Assembly: GCA_028583605.1 (NCBI GenBank)
Contig: CM053325.1
Location: 45,268,987-45,332,986, forward strand
DNA from: Dastarcus helophoroides
Taxonomy: Eukaryota > Arthropoda > Insecta > Coleoptera > Bothrideridae
DNA length: 64,000 nt
Direction: 5' to 3'
Shown: in pieces, positions 58,930 to 64,000 of the stretch
Numbering within the stretch: position 1 is the stretch's first letter
Layout of the letters: each line of letters opens with the position of its first letter
Notes under the pieces: generated by a model
The model's input: only the letters and a program-made list of their open reading frames with translations
What the model was told of the DNA's origin: nothing
The model's database searches: none
Position numbers and translations under genes: made by a program

Positions 58930-59936
58930 AGGAGTTACTGAAATACGGGGCTTTAATGTTAACAGTAGAATATGTTGGTAACACAAGATGCTGAAGCGTA
59001 ACTATAACCCATATTCAAAATTGCTTTACACGCCTAAAGAAGTTTTCACTTCAAAAATGATTGCATTTTAGACTGATTTTCATTGCCCCTTTCCACTTCA
59101 TTTCAATTTGTTTCTCTTTAATAATAAATCTTCGGTCATTTTGAATACAAAAAAAAGTTTTGCTAAAACATTTTTTCCTTTTTAATAAATAAAAAGTGAT
59201 CCATAATTCCCCGACTTTTTTTTAAATTGCAAAAATACCATTGTTGTTTAATTTAAAACAATTTGACCGAACTGCTATGACCCGAAGAAATGTTATTTTT
59301 TCCCAGTTTTTGGCCAAAAAGAGTTATCAGAACTCCATCTGCTAGTGAGACAAACTCTAAATATTCAGGATGACAATTTAAAAAGTGGAGTCGGTGATAT
59401 CTTCTAGACAAAAAGTGCTATCCTTACCAACTGAAATACGTATCGGGGAATCGGAAAGGGAAGCAATATGAAGAACGTGAATGTGTTTTTTGACTCAACC
59501 CCCTCCCCAGAAACTCACCTACTCAATTCATTTTTCTAAAAAAAAACCTCCCCGTGTAGTACACTGTTGGAAAGGTTTTTGATTCCTTTTTACAAGCGTG
59601 GAAAAGCAGATAAACCTTTAGAACAAGGTAACACACAGGGTGGTTCTCATTTTAGGAGAATTAATAGGGGTGGCTAGACGGTTGACGAGAGGGGGGGGGG
59701 GTGGAGTAAGTCAAAAAACGCATTGTTTGACTTTTCCGATGTGTATTTAAAACGGTTATAATAGAATTTTTCGTCTAAGAGATAATCAAAATTATTAGTT
59801 TTCAAAAATGTTGCTTCATTTAAATATCGATATCTCAAAAACTAATAGTACTATTTAATATTTTCCTATAAGACTGTAAAGAGAAGGCAATCAGCTTTCC
59901 AACGAAGTGCCAAACAAGGTACGTTCGTATTAAAAA
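58930..59936. other. No gene; G-rich run near 59692-59701
   Basis: Unassigned. It includes ACAGGGTGG-type fragments (about 59636) resembling ends of TA-inserting elements, and a homopolymer G run. Confidence 0.4.
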
Positions 59937-60137
59937 AGTACTTCATTTTGGGTCCAAAGAAGGTTTCACCCCTTTACCACATCGGCAATTAAATAAATAA
60001 TTACGCGATACGTATTTCGCCAGCAGAACTGGCATTTTCAAGCGCACTAATCTTAAACGATTAGCAAAAGATGCATCGACGTCATCTGCATTGAGATTCA
60101 AATCGATACTGGCGGTCTTTTGCTTTCTTTCCTATTT

Positions 60138-61244
60138 CTAATTGTTTAACACATCTGGTGCATGCAATTTTGACCTGCCACAAATAGCCTTCAATAAACT
60201 GGAGGCCGCCAATGGTCCTTTATCTCCGTTAAGGGTAACTGGCCTCTGATTGATACAAATTGTTTCATATGCATCAAGTTCTCTGCTATTTGTAACCGAT
60301 CTTAACAATTTTAAATTTTCAATGTTAATTTTGTGTCCTGTATTTATCATATGTAGGGCGACACTTGATTTTTCTTCTCTATTGTATCTAAAATGAGCGA
60401 TATGTTCTTTAAATCTGGTTTTAATGGATCTCTTTGTCTGTCCAACATATGATAAATTACAATTGTTACAGCTTATTTCGTAAATTCCGGAATTCTCAAG
60501 CTTGTCCAATTTATCTTTAGCATTACCCAAATTATTGCGGAGACTGTTATTGGCTGTGTACACTACTTTTATGTTGTTTTCTTTTAAAACTTTATTAATT
60601 TTATTAGTGATATTTGGGTAAAATGGTAATTTCACAACGGTTGTAGGAGTGTTATCTTTAGATTGGTCAAGCTTAGAGCAATCCTGAATTATTTTCTTAA
60701 ATCTACATTTTCTTAACATGCTGTTTACTGTTTCTACGGGGAAACCATTAAAAATCGCAACATCTTTAATGTAAGCTAATTCTTTTGTATATCTGGATTT
60801 ACTTAGAGGAACATTTAAAAGCCTGTTGATTAAAAAACGTATACTTGCTAATTTCTGTTGTGGACAATGATTAGAATCAGCTGTGATAAAGCGATTTGTA
60901 TTGGTTTCTTTTCTGTATATATCGAACTCTAAATTATTTTTATTTCTGATAACCAAGATATCTAAAAACGGGAGTAATCCATTGGTTTCTTTTTCAAATG
61001 TAAAGTTAATTGAATTGTATTTTGAGTTTAACTTATCAACGAAATCTTGAACTTCATATTTACTGGTGTCAAAAACTGCAAAAATGTCGTCTACGTATCG
61101 TATCCAAATTCGAGGAAACTTTATTAATTCATTTTTGATTTCTTGTTCAAAATTGTCCATAAAAAGATTTGCTAGAAATGGACTTAATGGATTTCCCATG
61201 GTGGTACCATTTGTTTGTTTATAAAAAAAAAATTTTATAAGCAA
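60138..61244 (-). CDS. Penelope-like RT C-terminal part plus GIY-YIG endonuclease (left arm)
   Basis: The frame of 368 codons is open throughout, but the protein is N-terminally truncated. It begins inside the RT palm with NGTTMGNPLSPFLANLFMDN (motif B region), then IRYVDDIFAVFD with the catalytic YVDD, the thumb to about residue 170 (FINRLLNVPLSKSRYTKEL) and a basic linker. The Penelope endonuclease starts near residue 255: SGIYEISCNNCNLSYVGQTK gives GIY and YVG (the YIG position) with a CX2C pair between them, followed by IKTRFKEH and a Glu in DAYETICI. It ends VLNN. RT fingers and motif A are missing, so the listed start is arbitrary and it cannot be an active polymerase; the endonuclease looks intact. 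Confidence 0.9.
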   Translation of the reverse strand: MLIKFFFYKQTNGTTMGNPLSPFLANLFMDNFEQEIKNELIKFPRIWIRYVDDIFAVFDTSKYEVQDFVDKLNSKYNSINFTFEKETNGLLPFLDILVIRNKNNLEFDIYRKETNTNRFITADSNHCPQQKLASIRFLINRLLNVPLSKSRYTKELAYIKDVAIFNGFPVETVNSMLRKCRFKKIIQDCSKLDQSKDNTPTTVVKLPFYPNITNKINKVLKENNIKVVYTANNSLRNNLGNAKDKLDKLENSGIYEISCNNCNLSYVGQTKRSIKTRFKEHIAHFRYNREEKSSVALHMINTGHKINIENLKLLRSVTNSRELDAYETICINQRPVTLNGDKGPLAASSLLKAICGRSKLHAPDVLNN

Positions 61245-62321
61245 ACAAATGGTACCACCATGGGAAATCCATTAAGTCCATTTCTAGCAAATCTTTTCAT
61301 GGACAATTTTGAACAAGAAATCAAAAATGAATTAGTAAACTTTCCTCGAATTTGGATACGATACGTAGACGACATTTTTGCAGTTTTTGACACCAGTAAA
61401 TATGAAGTTCAAGATTTCGTTGATAAGTTAAACTCAAAATACAATTCAATTAACTTTACATTTGAAAAAGAAACCAATGGATTACTCCCGTTTTTAGATA
61501 TCTTGGTTATCAGAAATAAAAATAATTTAGAGTTCGATATATACAGAAAAGAAACCAATACAAATCGCTTTATCACAGCTGATTCTAATCATTGTCCACA
61601 ACAGAAATTAGCAAGTATACGTTTTTTAATCAACAGGCTTTTAAATGTTCCTCTAAGTAAATCCAGATATACAAAAGAATTAGCTTACATTAAAGATGTT
61701 GCGATTTTTAATGGTTTCCCTGTAGAAACAGTAAACAGCATGTTAAGAAAATGTAGATTTAAGAAAATAATTCAGGATTGCTCTAAGCTTGACCAATCTA
61801 AAGATAACACTCCTACAACCGTTGTGAAATTACCATTTTACCCAAATATCACTAATAAAATTAATAAAGTTTTAAAAGAAAACAACGTAAAAGTAGTGTA
61901 CACAGCCAATAACAGTCTCCGCAATAATTTGGGTAATGCTAAAGATAAATTGGACAAGCTTGAGAATTCCGGAATTTACGAAATAAGCTGTAACAATTGT
62001 AATTTATCATATGTTGGACAGACAAAGAGATCCATTAAAACCAGATTTAAAGAACATATCGCTCATTTTAGATACAATAGAGAAGAAAAATCAAGTGTCG
62101 CCCTACATATGATAAATACAGGACACAAAATTAACATTGAAAATTTAAAATTGTTAAGATCGGTTACAAATAGCAGAGAACTTGATGCATATGAAACAAT
62201 TTGTATCAATCAGAGGCCAGTTACCCTTAACGGAGATAAAGGACCATTGGCGGCCTCCAGTTTATTGAAGGCTATTTGTGGCAGGTCAAAATTGCATGCA
62301 CCAGATGTGTTAAACAATTAG
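61215..62321 (+). CDS. Penelope-like RT C-terminal part plus GIY-YIG endonuclease (right arm)
   Basis: The plus-strand mirror of the left-arm frame has the same 368 codons and the same truncation point. The first residues differ only because they read through the palindrome centre (MFIKKKFYK against MLIKFFFYK). Other differences I see are VN for IK after NEL, and V for I in NNVKVV; further base changes are silent. YVDD, GIY-YVG, the CX2C pair and the endonuclease Glu are all present. The two frames overlap by 30 bp across the centre. Lack of stops in both arms points to recent insertion rather than selection in place. Confidence 0.9.
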   Translation: MFIKKKFYKQTNGTTMGNPLSPFLANLFMDNFEQEIKNELVNFPRIWIRYVDDIFAVFDTSKYEVQDFVDKLNSKYNSINFTFEKETNGLLPFLDILVIRNKNNLEFDIYRKETNTNRFITADSNHCPQQKLASIRFLINRLLNVPLSKSRYTKELAYIKDVAIFNGFPVETVNSMLRKCRFKKIIQDCSKLDQSKDNTPTTVVKLPFYPNITNKINKVLKENNVKVVYTANNSLRNNLGNAKDKLDKLENSGIYEISCNNCNLSYVGQTKRSIKTRFKEHIAHFRYNREEKSSVALHMINTGHKINIENLKLLRSVTNSRELDAYETICINQRPVTLNGDKGPLAASSLLKAICGRSKLHAPDVLNN

Positions 62322-62418
62322 AAATAGGAAAGAAAGCAAAAGACCGCCAGTATCGATTTGAATCTCAATGCAGATGACGTCGATGCATCTTTTGCTAATC
62401 GTTTAAGATTAGTGCGCT

Positions 62419-62456
62419 TGAAAATGCCAGTTCTGCTGGCGAAATACGTATCGCGT
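62419..62456 (+). repeat. Terminal hairpin followed by GAAA (right arm)
   Basis: GCCAG-TTCTG-CTGGC forms a 5-bp stem, followed directly by GAAATACG; TTGAAAAT precedes it. The mirror copy is at about 60003-60040. The order resembles stem II of the hammerhead ribozymes known from Penelope-like elements, but the CUGANGA core is not intact here. Confidence 0.55.
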
Positions 62457-62559
62457 AATTATTTATTTAATTGCCGATGTGGTAAAGGGGTGAAACCTTC
62501 TTTGGACTTAATCACAAGCCACAGTGTTTAGTTCAGTGCTTTAGTACTTCATTTTGGAT

Positions 62560-63640
62560 CACCTCCATTCCCCCGATCTGTATTTCAGATCTTCTTAATA
62601 AGATTTTTGCCCGAGTGATATTCCTGATCTGATCGCTACTTTTCAAATTGTTACTCTATATAAATGAAAAAAGTAATTTTACGATTTTTAGATTTATTAT
62701 AGAACAAAATCAACAAAAACTTACGAATTATTACGCATTTAATTTGCTAATAATGGTTGGATACATAAATACAAAATTAATCCCATTGAGTACGCAGATA
62801 TACATGCAAATAAATAATCAAATAAATCTTATCCAAGTGCACACTGCCAGTAATATTTATTTATACGACAAAATCACTGTCATTTTGCAAAGAAATACAT
62901 CATACTTTACATTTATTGTATTGTCATATGTGATAGATAACTTATTAGGTCACATTTTAAAATAGGAGGATTGTAATTACACAACCACAACAAAAGTATG
63001 CGGATTGTTGGAAATCACGTTCAAAACGTGAGAGCAAAAATCTATCGGTGCTTATTTAAAAGTAGAATATTAGACACCCTCGAATGCTTTAGGGGTTTCG
63101 CTGTATCTTTTACGAACTGAAATCTGATACGGGTACTTTAACTTATTTGGAACACTTTTAGGTGGATGATTAATTCTAAGAACGCTGATCAGTCCCTTTT
63201 CTGAAAATAGGTTTTAAGGGATTAACGTTAACATGTATATTAGCAGTGTATTATGAAATAGACCAGATGTATTTGGAAATATTACGAAAAGATTCCTTTA
63301 CGTTTGTGAAGTTGAGATTATAATTTCGTCGCGACAACACACACCTTCCGAGACCTTTTGTATAAATAAAGTCTCGATAATTAAAGTGTGGTGTTTCATT
63401 GAACTAAATAGTTCATACACACCCCATTTCCAATACGGATAAACAAAACACATTGTAATAGCCCAAGACATGTGATAGATAAGTATTAGGTCACATTTTA
63501 AAATAGAAGTATTGTAATTAAACAACCACAACAGAAAATCTGTATATAAACAAAACTTATTGTAAATTCAAAAAAAAGTACTGAAAAATCTCAAAACACA
63601 ACAGATATAAAATTAATCTTTAAATTGTTAAGCTTCTAAC
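62560..63640. repeat. Unassigned DNA with a direct repeat of about 63 bp
   Basis: About 62930-62993 and 63471-63533 share TGTGATAGATAA, TATTAGGTCACATTTTAAAA and TTGTAATTA.ACAACCACAAC, about 540 bp apart. They could be the ends of a short dispersed element. No coding sequence was recognised; frames at 62648-62965 and 63298-63531 are unsupported. Confidence 0.5.
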
Positions 63641-63641
63641 T

Positions 63642-64000
63642 CAGTGATTCTCAAACCTTTTAAAGTTTGGGCACGTTTAAAGTCCTACAAATAATTGAAG
63701 GCACACTACTTACAAATTTTAGAGAAATTTTTGTTGATCCTTATTTACAAATAATTACGTTTTGGTTTTGATTGCAAAGCTTGATCTTTAAACAATTCTT
63801 AACATATGGTTCTACTTACATTAACCGTAACCTTATTAAGCGTGTGGTCCTGCAATATTATACATTTTGCCACAAAAAAGACTGAACATTTTTTTAAAAG
63901 TAAATTTTTTTTATACTCATTTATCGGCATGCATGGACAAAAAAAAAGAATTCTAATAATTTGACAAGCGCATATAAAAGGTTCCGTCATCCCTGTTGTA
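63642..64000. mobile_element. Left end of a hAT-like element, cut by the window edge
   Basis: CAGTGATTCTCAAACCTTTT followed by TTTGGGCACGTTTAAAG matches the common hAT-type end (CAGTGGTTCTCAA...). The right end would lie beyond the window, so the assignment rests on this terminal word only. Confidence 0.5.

Larger units (their letters stand above)
59937..62557. mobile_element. Penelope-like head-to-head palindromic insertion
   Basis: Arms 59952-61226 and 61233-62507 are inverted copies about a single axis (61229.5) with no indels; I count about five substitutions. AGTACTTCATTTTGG flanks the whole (59937-59951; 62543-62557), a 15-bp target duplication. The right side has 35 bp beyond the palindrome (TTAATCACAAGCC...GTGCTTT) that the left lacks. 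Each arm encodes the same truncated Penelope protein, with 3' UTR to the outside. Terminal repeats in either orientation and 5' truncation are known for Penelope-like elements. Confidence 0.93.

Noticed and set aside
62419..62456. A functional hammerhead ribozyme in the coding Penelope-like element
   Set aside because: Only the stem II-like hairpin and GAAA are present. The CUGANGA core and stem III pairing are not satisfied, so I list the hairpin only.
59937..62557. Palindrome as a sequencing or assembly artefact
   Set aside because: A read-through or chimera artefact would give identical arms. Here the arms differ at about five sites, the outer 35 bp is present on one side only, unique flanks differ, and a 15-bp target duplication brackets the whole. 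Read-level confirmation is still desirable.
1..64000. tRNA or rRNA genes
   Set aside because: I looked for GGTTCGAATCC-type T-loops with a matching acceptor stem. The GGTTCGAA words found are the ends of family-B LTRs and do not fold as tRNAs.

Overview
This is an insect nuclear genome window, probably from a beetle. The evidence is strong A+T richness, a c-type lysozyme of insect type, and a transposon flora of hAT and Tc1/mariner-like DNA elements, jockey/CR1-type LINEs, Ty3/gypsy retroelements and Penelope-like elements. The order is inferred; I cannot name a species. Only one apparently intact host gene is visible: an intronless c-type lysozyme (44232-44639, +) with its TATA box, initiator, poly(A) signal and a duplicated upstream block. 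Everything else I can identify is mobile DNA or its decay products.

Layout. 1-10.6 kb: AT-rich low-complexity tracts, an inverted-repeat element carrying a LINE tail, a hAT-like element filled with low-complexity DNA (3165-5327), a LINE fragment and a decayed minisatellite. 10.7-18 kb: a 3.1-kb hAT-like shell with a perfect 8-bp target duplication and low-complexity filler, two LINE fragments, more AT-rich tract. 18-24.6 kb: sparse DNA, an inverted pair of Penelope-like ends (19.9 kb), a foldback element (22136-23351), a dead LINE. 24.7-29.6 kb: a dead Ty3/gypsy element with both LTRs, interrupted in its protease region by a hAT element and carrying a 69-70-bp tandem repeat before the 3' LTR. 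31.1-32.5 kb: another hAT element. 33.5-36 kb: a second, internally deleted gypsy element with a tRNA-Leu-type primer binding site. Three related solo LTRs lie at 42.9, 49.2 and 58.6 kb. 36.7-53.2 kb: three Tc1/mariner-like elements with decayed transposases, the lysozyme locus, a 933-bp hAT MITE with perfect target duplication, and a nested stack of inverted-repeat elements. 54.5-57.2 kb: a nearly full-length but dead LINE. 59.9-62.6 kb: a young Penelope-like insertion made of two truncated copies joined head to head. 62.6-64 kb: no gene.

The most interesting structure is the Penelope-like palindrome. Two 1.28-kb arms, differing at about five sites, meet around a loop of about 6 nt and lie within a 15-bp target duplication. 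Each arm starts at the same point inside the reverse transcriptase and runs through the GIY-YIG endonuclease. An older family shows the same head-to-head layout at 19.9 kb and perhaps 50.7 kb, which suggests a mechanism rather than an accident. Also notable are the hAT shells filled with low-complexity DNA, the strongly acidic predicted lysozyme with a 68-bp-spaced promoter duplication, and a GATAAG cluster conserved between diverged LTRs.
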